Source: Limnomonas spitsbergensis (taxonomy: Eukaryota > Chlorophyta > Chlorophyceae > Chlamydomonadales). From it: a DNA stretch of 64,000 nucleotides. Shown in pieces: positions 34,801-43,500 of this stretch (positions are counted from its first letter, which is position 1; every line of letters starts with the position of its first letter). Where the stretch lies: contig JAYJMM010000024.1 of NCBI GenBank assembly GCA_037349105.1, forward strand, positions 1,550,001 through 1,614,000, in the 5' to 3' direction. The notes under the pieces are model-generated. The model saw only the letters and a program-made list of their open reading frames with translations. It did not search any database and was not told the DNA's origin. The position numbers and the translations under genes are program-made.

Positions 34801-37800
34801 CGACGCATGGCACCATCTGGACCCCTGCCGCTGACCTGCAAACACGTGTGAGGGGAGCGGGTTCTGGTAAAACATATGACGGTGATGAAGAGAGCAGTTG
34901 TGTTTGGGGGAGCGCCGTGTGCGGATTGGCATTGGGGGCAGTGGTCAGGGGGGGCTGCGAATGAGCCAACGACGCGCGCTGCACCATCTGGGCCCTGGCC
35001 GCAAACCTGCAAACACGTGAGAGGGGAGCGGGTACTGGTAAAACATATGACGGTGATGAAGAGAGCAGTTGTGTTTGGGGGAGCGCCGTGTGCGGATTGG
35101 CATTGGGGGCAGTGGTCAGGGGGGGCTGCGAATGAGCCAACGACGCGCGCTGCACCATCTGGGCCCTGGCCGCAAACCTGCAGGCATGAGGGGGGTGCAG
35201 GTCTTGGCATAAACATGACGGTGATGAAGAAAGCAGTTGTGTTTGGGGGAGCGGAGTGTGCCGATTGGAATTGGGGGCAGTGGTCAGGGGGGGCTGCGAA
35301 TGAGCCACCGACGCGCGCTGCACCATCTGGGCCCTGGCCGCAAACCTGCAGGCATGAGGGGGGTGCAGGTCCTGGCATAAACATAGCGGTGATGAACAAA
35401 GCAGTTGCGTATCGGGGAGCGCAGTGTGCGGATTCGAATTGGGAGCAGTGGTCAGGGGGGGCTGTGGATGTGCCACTGACACATTGCTTCATCTGCACTC
35501 TAGCCGCTGACCTGCAAGCAGGAGGGGAGTGCAGGTGAGGCTTGGTCACGTCAGCTCCCGCCGCCCTAGTGCCCCCAGCAAGGAGGAGGGGGCAGCCGCG
35601 GAAGATCCATCGTTATATTGCTTCATCTGCACTCCGGCCGCTAACCTGCAAACAGGAGGGGGGGGGGGCAGGTGATGACATTGTGGTGCCGACACATGGC
35701 ACCATCTGGACCCCGGCCGCTGACCTGCAGACATAAGGGGAGTAAAGGTGAGGCTTGGTCATTGTGGTGCTGAGAAAGAAAGTTATGTTCTGGAGGATCA
35801 CACTTTGTGGGTTTGACATGAAAGCAGTAGTCACAGGGGTAGCTGTGGGTGAGCCATCGATGCATTGCACCATCTAGACCCCGGCCGCTGATCTGCAAAC
35901 AGGGGGGGGGGGGGTCAGGCACCGGTAAAGACATGATGGTGCCGACCATTATATTGCCGACGAAAGGCGTGGGGGCAGTACTCATGGGGGTAGCTGAGAA
36001 TGGCTGGATGAGCCACCAATGCTTCAAACCATCTGGGCCCTGGCCGCTGACCTGCAGGCATGAGGGGAGTGCGGGTGAGGCTTGGTCATTTCAGCTCCTG
36101 CCGCCGTTGGGCACCCAGATGGAAGCTGTCTTTTCTTTTGTTTATAAATGGCTTGTGCTGAAGCCGAACGAAGCCTTCCATGTTGGGGAACGCCGACAGG
36201 GAATTCATGCTATGGGGAGCGCAGCATTGAGGTTGGAACATGTGGGCAGTAATCACAGGGGTGGCTGCGGAAGAGTCACCGACGGGGGTGCCGGCAGAGA
36301 AGACATGTTTAAGGGAACGAAGTGTTTTGGACCGATCATTTACAATCATGGACACAACTTATTGTTTTGTTTGCCGCACACACACAGCTTATGAATCGTT
36401 AACCATATCTTTGCTGCACGCACCGTCAGTTGCACATGGTTGGGATGATCCTCTCGGCGATTCGGGTCGTGTCCACCGGGCTGCTTACCAGCAGAACCTC
36501 CTTCCAACCCGGTCCAAGAATACACCTCCCCATCCCCTACACTGCTGGCCGTCCCTCTATCCACCCTGCAGGCAAAATGCACATTATTAATTAAATGTAT
36601 GTTTCTTGTGCTGCTACATAAATCCATAAACCGGTAAATAAGATAGGACAAACAATCCCATCCCCGACACCGCTGGCCCTCCCTCTAGCCACCCTGCCAG
36701 CAAAGGTGCACGTTGTCAATTAATTTAACAATTTCTGTGTTGCTATGATATCCATGTAAATAAGATAGGACAAGCGATCCCCTCCCCGACACCGCTGGTC
36801 CTCCCTCTAGCCACCCTGCAATCAAAGATGCACATTGTTAATTAGATGTTCCCTTTTGATGCTGCTACATAAATCCATATAAATAAGAAAGGACAAGGGA
36901 TCCTTTCCCCGACACAGCTGGCAGTACTTCTTGCCACCCTGCAAGCAAAGATGCACTTTGTAAATCAAATTTATACTCCTTGGGCTGCTATTTAAATTCA
37001 CACAAATGAGAAAGGACGAGCAATCCCCTCCCCAACAGTGATGGTCGTCCCTCTAGCCACCCTGCAGGCAAAGATGCATGTTCTTATATTTCTAATTTAT
37101 TTGCAGCTATTTACATGCATATTATTAAATAAATAAGATAGGACAAGCGATCCCCTCCCCGACACCGCTGGTTGTCTCTCTTGCAAGTGACAATGCGTAT
37201 TGTCCAGTGACTGCCACATAAAGCCAATGAGTAGCCTGGGGCGGGCAAATCACGTCCCCGACCGTGTTTATTACCCCTCCGACCACCCTGAGGGCAGTGA
37301 TGCAGATTGTTTCAGGTGATAAATTGCCCAACTGAGCCATATTCATCACTTGGAGCGAACTATCCCTCCCCCGACCCTGCTGATTACCCCTCCGACCACC
37401 CTGAGGGCAGTGATGCAGATTGCTCGCAAATCACTGCATTCATCCATATCAATCACTGCATTCATCCATATCAATCACTGCATTCATCAATTTCAATCAC
37501 GGCAAACCATTATTTCCCAACCTAACAGATTGCCCCTCTGAACACCCGGGGGGGCAGCGATGCACATTGCTAAGTAATCGCCATTTGAAGCCAAGTAAAT
37601 CAAATGAGGTCAATGATCCTTTCCCCAACACAACAGATCGCCCCTTTGACAACCGGGGGGCAGTGATGCACATTGTTAAGTAATGGCCATGTACAGTAAA
37701 GCCAAATAGATCGCCAGGAGCAGGCAATCTCGTCCCATCCTGCTGATTCCCCCTCCAACCACCCATAAGGCAGTGATTCACTCTGCGAAACAATCACCGC

Positions 37801-39861
37801 ATTAGGCCATAGAAATCACCTGGGGCGAACGATCGATCCCCAGCCACCAAAATAAATAGATGGGAAAGGACCCCAACCCCAACCTAAAACCCAAACGATA
37901 AGGACGTGCAAGGCACCCAACCCCAACCTAAACCCCAATCTAGGACTTCTTATCCCAGCCTGAGTGAGGTACCCGTCAACAAGGCTTGCAGTATCGGCTG
38001 TACTCGCAAAAGGAAAGCATGGGAAAGGAACTCAACCCCAACCCTTACCATAACCTAGGGCTGCATAACCCAGCCTGAGTGACGAACCCGTCAACAAGGC
38101 TTGCAGTATCGGCTGTACTCGCAAAAAGGAAAGCATGGGAAAGGAACTCAACCCCAACCCCTACCATAACCTAGGGCTGCATAACCCAGCCTGAGTGACG
38201 AACCCATCAACAAGGCTTGCAGTATCGGCTGTACTCGCAAAAGAGAAAGCATGGGAAAGGAACTGGACCCCAACCCCTACCATAACCTAGGGCTGCATAA
38301 CCCAGCCTGAGTGACGAACCCGTCAACAAGGGTTGCAGAGCGACTATGATTGCAAAAGGAAAGCATGGGAAAGGAACTGGACCCCAACCCTTACCATAAC
38401 CTAGGGCTGCATAACCCAGCCTGAGTGACGAACCCGTCAACAAGGCTTGCAGTATCGGCTGTACTCGCACAAGAGAAAGCATGGGAAAGGAACTGGACCC
38501 CAACCCTTACCATAACCTAGGGCTGCATAACCCAGCCTGAGTGACAAACCCGTCAACAAGGGTTGCAGAGCGACTATGATTGCAAAAGGAAAGCATGGGA
38601 AAGGAACTGGACCCCAACCCTTACCATAACCTAGGGCTGCATAACCCAGCCTGAGTGACGAACCCGTCAACAAGGCTTGCAGAGCGACTATAATTGCAAA
38701 AGGAAAGGATGGGAAAGGAACCCAACCCCAAGCATAACCGAGAACTTAACCTTAATCCACGTCCCAAGGTGTATTTATTTATTCATTTCATTTAACCCAG
38801 CCTGAGTGACCTGCCCGTCATAAATAGTTGCAGTAACGCCTGTGCTCGAAAAAGGAAAGGATGGGAAGGAACCCAAGCCCAACCCTAAACCCCAACCTAG
38901 GACTCAATCCACGCCACTGGGTGTATTTTATAGTTTTTTTTAACCCAGCCTGAGTGACCTACCCGTCAACGAGGGTTGCAGTATCGGCTGTGCTGGCAGA
39001 TAGGGACCTGCTGCTAATGCTGCAGCTGCTGCTGTTGCTGTTCCTGCTTGAGTCACAGCTGCTCCTGGAGTGCCCCTCCCCTGAGCTCTCCTCGGCAGAA
39101 GTGAAATCCTGAGCCGCGTTCAGCTGAGGCAAGGCCAAGGCCCTGCAAGCAACGCCTCCGCTGCTTTGTTTTCTGCTTCTTCTGCTGCTACTGGTTTCGC
39201 TGCGGCACCCAGAAATATGCTGCCCTGACCTTTCCTCAGGCAAGGCCATGCACACAGCGCTCCTGCTGCGCGATCTGCTCCTGACATTCAAACGCGCCGC
39301 AAGGGGCTGAGGGAATGGCGATGCGCCGGCTGTGTGTGTGGCGGTCGAAAAACCCTGAGGGTAACATGTAGCTGTATAGCCCCCTAGTCGTGTGGTGGCC
39401 GCATGGTCCACAGGGCCGATATGGCCTGCAGCTGACACATGGGCCCCAGCGGCTTCCGCAGCATCGCTGAACGTGCGCGCAGGGCTGCGCCTTGTTTTTT
39501 GTCCTGTGGCCCTGCTGCTGATGCTGCTGGTGGTGCCCTGCTGCTGTATGAGACCTGCTGCTCTGCTGTTGTCTTTGTTAGTGGTGGTGGTGCTTGAGGT
39601 GCAGGTTGCCAGCTGCTGCATGACACCTGTTCCTCTGGTGCTGGTGCTGATGCTGAGAGTGTCCTGTTGCCAGTTGCAAGTACTTTTGCACTTGCACCTC
39701 ATCGCCCTGCTCCTACTACAGCTGCTGTTCCTGTTGTTTCTGATCAACGCGTTAGGAGAAACTGCGGGGAGCAGGCGACCCCCGCGACAGGGCCGCTGCG
39801 ATGCAGCTGGAGCTTTCAGTCGCTGAGCAGACGCGGTGTTCTTCCAGAAGCACAGAAGCAT
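16861..39861 (-). CDS. Plastid-type GNAT N-acetyltransferase (8 exons, 23 kb)
   Basis: Predicted acetyl-CoA-dependent acetyltransferase, probably plastid-targeted. Minus-strand exons, 5' to 3': 39861-38963, 36565-36526, 34835-34723, 25377-25308, 23703-23055, 21695-21613, 18173-18099 and 17085-16861. All junctions are GT-AG, the phases match, and the total is 718 codons with the stop. Exon 1 starts MLLCFWKNTASAQR and is Ser/Arg/Ala-rich, as in a transit peptide, then stays low-complexity for 299 residues. The GNAT fold follows: RRWHIRPYRESDKEAVVRLQ, then SPVPLLEGMVYKNFEAEV, FVMLVAEQ, LLVGVVEVSMA, YSYVASMAV, the pyrophosphate loop ERRCGLATGLL (R-x-x-G-x-A), AAELQARMWG, HLVLYVYEDNEAA, and KLYSRYGLKQTWRDPSWRK. 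This order matches plant chloroplast GNATs. Exon 5 carries an Ala/Ser/Pro-rich insert of about 150 residues between strands. The substrate cannot be read from sequence. Confidence 0.88.
17700..18060 (-). repeat. 3'-edge copies of GNAT exon 7 in C/T-rich intron 7
   Basis: Two copies (about 17705-17740 and 17965-18000) repeat, on the minus strand, the codons for YEDNEA with the following intron start (TGAGTGATGAAT-like). Between them lie long poly-C and CCTCCC runs. The real exon end and its GTGAGT donor are at 18099/18098. Confidence 0.8.
18386..20652 (-). repeat. 60-bp satellite derived from the GNAT exon 7 acceptor edge
   Basis: About 38 tandem units of 60 bases, almost identical. Read on the minus strand, each unit contains a CAATCAG acceptor-like sequence followed by codons AAELQARMWGQQHMV. 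The functional exon at 18173 begins AAELQARMWGQQHLV and then continues uniquely. The unit length is a multiple of three, so one minus-strand frame stays open over many units. About a third of the units carry a TAG in place of the leucine codon, and a one-base deletion near 19467 shifts the frame. A coding role for the whole array is therefore unlikely. Confidence 0.93.
20746..20928 (+). repeat. 15-bp minisatellite GATCAAGACATCAAG
   Basis: Twelve nearly perfect head-to-tail units in GNAT intron 6, just upstream (in gene orientation) of the 60-bp array. The unit is open in several frames, which creates spurious ORFs. Confidence 0.95.
21060..21500 (+). repeat. GGGCCTGG element and a 150-bp duplicate
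   Basis: The part at 21080-21190 contains CAGCTACATCAC followed by GGGGCCTGGTGCAGCAAGCC, the block that also brackets the 22-bp satellite. A segment at 21240-21345 recurs at 21390-21490 (CTCTCCACCACCC, CCAGATCAGCTTG, CAGGAGC-TGCATTT). These are either a dispersed element or decayed exon copies. No intact exon was recognised. Confidence 0.55.
22190..23054 (-). repeat. 133-bp tandem copies of the 3' edge of GNAT exon 5
   Basis: About six units with a 133-base period (near 22395, 22528, 22661, 22794 and 22928, plus a diverged one near 22211). Each repeats, on the minus strand, the last codons of exon 5 (around E-L-R-K-T-R-H-M-G-P-G) with the GTGAGAGG donor and C-rich intron. The real exon end is 23055. 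The plus strand gives long proline/serine ORFs that are artefacts. Confidence 0.88.
23704..24712 (-). repeat. 164-bp tandem copies of the 5' edge of GNAT exon 5
   Basis: Six extra units with a period of 164 bases (acceptor positions near 23867, 24031, 24195, 24359, 24523 and 24687). Each carries the CTGCGCAG acceptor and the codons for KTKYGFPESFVMLVAEQ followed by VEAPDHADD. Only the copy starting at 23703 runs on into the rest of the exon. Confidence 0.92.
25500..26045 (+). repeat. Parent-like element left of the 22-bp satellite
   Basis: This contains two copies of a block (about 25490-25570 and 25970-26045) ending TTCAGGTTGCTTCAGGTATG, followed by GCTCAGCTA or GCTGAGCTA. The first copy continues into CAGGGGCCTGGAGCAGC and GCCGTGCTGCCTAGG. 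The second runs directly into the satellite. Three 24-base units of GCTATCAGCCCACTGGTGGCT lie at about 25685-25760. Confidence 0.75.
26043..33541 (+). repeat. 22-bp satellite, about 340 units, in GNAT intron 3
   Basis: Head-to-tail units of 22 bases, core AGCTACAACACAGTTA followed by C/T-GGCT-C/G. Two sites vary most: TCAGCT versus TGAGCT, and TTACGG versus TTATGG. Distinct unit strings recur at a distance of 1958 bases (89 units), for example at 26242 and 28200. Other blocks recur at 638 bases (29 units), for example at 26990 and 27628. The array therefore has higher-order structure. Short ORFs occur only where TGA-generating variants are absent. No coding function is implied. Confidence 0.95.
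33545..33840 (+). repeat. Right-hand flank of the satellite: GGGCCTGG element copies
   Basis: Three successive copies (about 33555-33610, 33665-33725 and 33780-33830) contain GGGCCTGGAGCAGCAAGCC or its variant, then TGCTGCCTA-GCC and a GGTCAAGTGAAGTCA-like end. The same block lies at 25590-25650 on the other side, so the 22-bp array sits inside this element family. Confidence 0.75.
34375..34630 (-). repeat. 3'-edge copies of GNAT exon 3 and a 21-bp repeat
   Basis: Two copies (about 34440-34490 and 34572-34625) repeat, on the minus strand, the codons for AVV-LQT-AFHQRR. The second keeps a CAG/GTGAGT junction like the real donor at 34722. Three units of a 21-base repeat (CCCTTCCCTGTCAATGATGT) lie at about 34375-34440. 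Confidence 0.8.
34836..36115 (-). repeat. Tandem 5'-edge copies of GNAT exon 3
   Basis: About eight units, the first four near 170 bases (acceptors near 34998, 35168, 35338 and 35510), then shorter and more diverged ones to about 36050. Each has a TGCAG acceptor followed by codons for V-x-G-x-G-P-D-G-A. The functional unit is the last in gene order, starting at 34835. Two overlapping minus-strand ORFs of about 280 codons here are by-products of the repetition. Confidence 0.88.
36600..37810 (-). repeat. Tandem 5'-edge copies of the 40-nt GNAT exon 2
   Basis: About nine units of 105-125 bases repeat the acceptor (TTTGC-TGCAG) and the codons around V-x-R-G-x-T-S-x-V-G-x-G of mini-exon 2. Copies lack the GT donor, reading GGGAG/GGGATC or similar. 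The copy at 36565-36526 has GAG/GTGTAT. A 19-base CATTCATCCATATCAATCA repeat occurs at about 37435-37500. Confidence 0.8.
37930..38960 (-). repeat. Tandem 3'-edge copies of GNAT exon 1, about 118 bp
   Basis: About eight units repeat, on the minus strand, the end of exon 1 (S-T-A-D-T-A-T/S-L-V-D-G) with the adjacent intron containing TCACTCAGGCTGGGTTA. The real exon has GACGG/GTAGGT at 38963/38962. Most copies read GACGG/GTTCGT, a weakened donor. Confidence 0.88.
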
Positions 39862-40592
39862 GTTGTTTAATAGCGTCTACACACCGACCCAATAACCTTT
39901 TGGAAAGGGCCTGGCCAGGGGAAGTGCAAACTACAAATCTTTGAATTAGGCCATCGCGTATCGAAGCAATACTTTACATAATCGAGAGGGGGGGGGCGAT
40001 GGGACAGGAAGGAAGAAGGAATGGTAAATGTGGGAAAGAGACGGTGTGGGATTTGGGGCAGAGGAGCGGGGGAGTGCCGGATCTAGGGGCGATCGATCTT
40101 GATGGCAGTCGACAGAGGCAGAGGTGGGAGGGAGGTGCGCTTGTGGTGACGGTTGGTCGCCTGCCCCTTTTGCCGTACAACCACACAGATTTGCGCAGCT
40201 GGGATCGCAGAGCCCGTAATCCAGTCGTCGCAGCCGGGTGGCCTCCGACCCGACAACTGGCGAATCCCGAAACGGTTGACTCCATGCCACGATCCAATCC
40301 AAAGGTCGCGAGGATTGGCGAATGCATCCCATTATCGGGTTGTTGATTTGGCCTGAACAATGAACCGACGAGACACACTGCGCGCAACCCGGGGTGCAAT
40401 CCTTTCTTTTTTCTTCGAAATATTCGTTGTTGTGTGAAGCACGACACTCTATTCCACACGAGCTCAGCTATCCTCCTGCACCTCATCCTCATCTCAACGC
40501 CATTATCGCACGTTACCACATAATCATCGCATCGCCCCCATCGTCCCCTCCAAATTCTTAGATAATATTCTCAATACCATCGTCTTAACACA
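39862..40592. promoter_or_regulatory. Head-to-head spacer, probable bidirectional promoter
   Basis: These 731 bases separate the GNAT start codon (- strand) from the proposed TIC62 start codon (+ strand), both of plastid-type proteins. A CCCAATAACC box lies about 25 bases upstream of the GNAT ATG. An AT-rich GATAATATTC lies about 25 bases upstream of the TIC62 ATG and would be in the 5' leader or core promoter. The middle is GC-rich with several short inverted stretches. Transcription starts were not determined. Confidence 0.6.
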
Positions 40593-43500
40593 ATGCTGTC
40601 GCATACGAGCACCGGCGCGGTTGTGCGGTCCTCGCCGGCAGCCACGACCGCGTACCGTGCAAGCGGCGCCCATCGGCTGCTCACGATGAGGATAGGACGG
40701 AAGGGAGCCATGTCCTGCACAATGTCGGCGCCCTCAAGGTGCGAATCATAAATAACTGCGAGGAGTGAAATGTTTGCACCCTGCATGCATGTGTGGTTAC
40801 AGCGGCAACGTGGCCAGCTGGCAGCAACCACTCCAGATAGGCTGCGGCCAAGGCCCATGCCGCACTGTATTTTTACCCCTCAAGCTTTGGTTCATTCCCA
40901 CTCTTATTCTGAATTGCACAGCGCACTGAGCACTGGCACGGCCTTGGCCGTACTGCTTCCTCCACCCCCACTTTCCCAGTTTCCCTTGCGGTTCTTATAT
41001 TGACTTACTACCTTTAAGTAAGTACCGTAGATTGCTAGAAGCTGTTAACACTTCAGGATAGAGTGATCGGGCCGGTGATGTACATGTGTGACTGGTGCTC
41101 CGTCCATTCTGTAAAAGTTCCAGTCCATAAATGTTGAAAGGTCGAAAAAACGTCCGCAAGACCAATACTGCACGCACACATATAGGATGTCAATGGAGCG
41201 GGATTATCCTGCCAAATAGCCACATCAGGTGCACTGGCTGTAGGCTGTGATGTAGCTGTACTGTAGCTAAATCACCCTACATTGGAGGTCTCAGCTGCCA
41301 TAGCCAGAACTTGGAGCTACCAGCATAAGCAGCCCAAAGGTTGCATCCGTTTCCTTCCGATTCACTTTGCCCGGCCCCTATGCACAAGTTTGTGGCTGGT
41401 TGCGTTTAATCTGAAAACCACACCGTACACCCCTGTAATGGAATGACACATCAGGCCAGCTGCACAGGCAACACAGAGGCCCCAAACCCTCATGGCTCAG
41501 CAGGCTGCCAGCGCAGCAGCGTTTATTTTAGTGTACATATTTTACCTTTGCTGGGCCGCCCCGCGGCCACCCTTGGGTCGATGCCCACCAAACCTGGACT
41601 GGCCTCCAGCCGGTGGCCCAAGCAGCAGGGCTGGGGCTCGTGGTGGGGGGCCACAGTATAGCTGAACTTTGGTATACCCCTCACTAAAAAACTGCAGCAC
41701 AGACAAGCCTGAGACCTGAACCATCAGGGCTAAGCAGGAAGTCCTAACAGGCAACTGCAAACCTGTAACCCTAGAAGCCCTCAGAGTTTAGCAGATTGCC
41801 AGCACGGGCAATTTTAACCTTAAAACCGCTAGGGTGTTGTGTGCATCTCAAAACCCAATCCCAGACCAGGCATGAACCACGTTCATTTGTCTGCTGCAAT
41901 TAGGTATGGAAGTGGTAGCAGTAGAGGGCATTGCTAAATGGTGAACCCTATACTCTGCAGGCTTCGTCCCACCTGAAATTGAACCTCTGAACCTACCTCG
42001 AGCCCTAACGCTTGCCCATGCATGCACCACATCTATTTGTCATCTGTGAACAACATACAGGATGAGCATCATAAGGGCATTCCTAAACCCTCAATTTCGA
42101 ACCTTGAAAGCATAGTCCCACCAGGAATTTGAACATTAACCCAAAACCTTGAACCCTTCAGCCGAAACCTCAAACTCCTTAACACTGTACCCTGCAGGTG
42201 TCACCTTATTGTGAGGGCTGAGGCTAAGGGTTCTCAGCCGCAGAAGAAAGGGGCACTAGGTGAGATTATAACTGGGAAGGGAAAGAGGGGTGGGAGAGGC
42301 AGGCCGTTACTGCAGGTGGGCAAGGTGGTATAAGGGTACGAGGGTAGCGTTTCTGGTGCGGAGGGGTAGGAGAGGAAGGAGGGCAAAAGGGGCAAAAGGA
42401 TTAGGAAAGGCATGCAACTGCTGCTGCTGTGCCTGATGAGATAGGGGCAGGAGAGCAATGATGGACACATTGCTGCTGGGGTAAAAGAGCGGGTATGTTG
42501 CTGCTGGGCTTCAAGCGGCAGCAAGATGATGTACAATAATTCCAATATGGCTTCATAATAATTTAAATTGCCCTCTACACTTGTCCCTGTGATATCTGTA
42601 TGGTTGACTGATGATTGTCTCAGGGACATTGTTGGAGGGGATCCGGGGCAGCTACCCTCAGCTCCCATTACTTCCATGTTTTCAATCCAACTACCAGTAC
42701 ATCATTTTTTTAAACCGGATGGCAATTATCATAATCTGACCTCTACACCGTTCCCTCTTTTCTAATAGGAGAAGATCATGGGCAACTTCCTCATAGCTCC
42801 TACTTTTCCATATTTGAAATCCAGCCATCGGTACAACATAAATTCATTTGATCTGAAGCATTATTTGAATCCCTCCTCTAAATTGACCCCTCTGACATTC
42901 TGCTTCTTGGGTGGTGACGCCTTCAGGGACTTAGTGGGAGAAGATCTCGGTAGCTCCTCCAGCTCCTGCTTTCATATTTTAAATCCAATCACAGGGTTTT
43001 TTAAATCCCTCTGACACTCTGCAACATGACTGTTGACACCATCAGGGACATTGTGGGAGAAGATCTCGGGCAGCTTCTCTATCAAGACCAGTGACGGGTC
43101 CTCTGACCGCCCCTCAAAAGGGTTGGACACAAAGCTGGTGAGAAACAGCTGTGCAGCGCACCTAAATGTGTTAATTGATTGGTTATTATGTGAGAATGTG
43201 CTGACAAGCCTATCGATGAAAACCAACAACGAGGGGTATGACCACCCTTCAAAAGGGGTGGACACAAAGTTGGTGAGAAGTTGCAGCGCAGCCCACTAGC
43301 ATGTATATGTGGCTAAGGGGCATTGTGGGAAATGTATCGGCAAGATTTTCAATCAGAAACAGCGACGGACCTTCTGACCGCCGCTCAAAAGGGTTGGACA
43401 CAAAGCTGGTGAGAAACTGCACCTCGCACCTTAACGTGTCCATGGCTTGGGGGCATTACTGTGGGACAAGATCTTGGGAAGCATCTCGATCAAAACCAGT

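Noticed and set aside
34643..35549. Two overlapping minus-strand ORFs of about 280 codons
   Set aside because: They read through tandem 170-bp copies of the exon 3 acceptor region. Only their last segment (34835-34723) belongs to the GNAT protein.
38959..39861. Stand-alone single-exon gene of 300 codons
   Set aside because: The frame stop at 38959-38961 overlaps a good GTAGGT donor. Downstream exons continue in phase into a complete GNAT domain, so it is better treated as GNAT exon 1.
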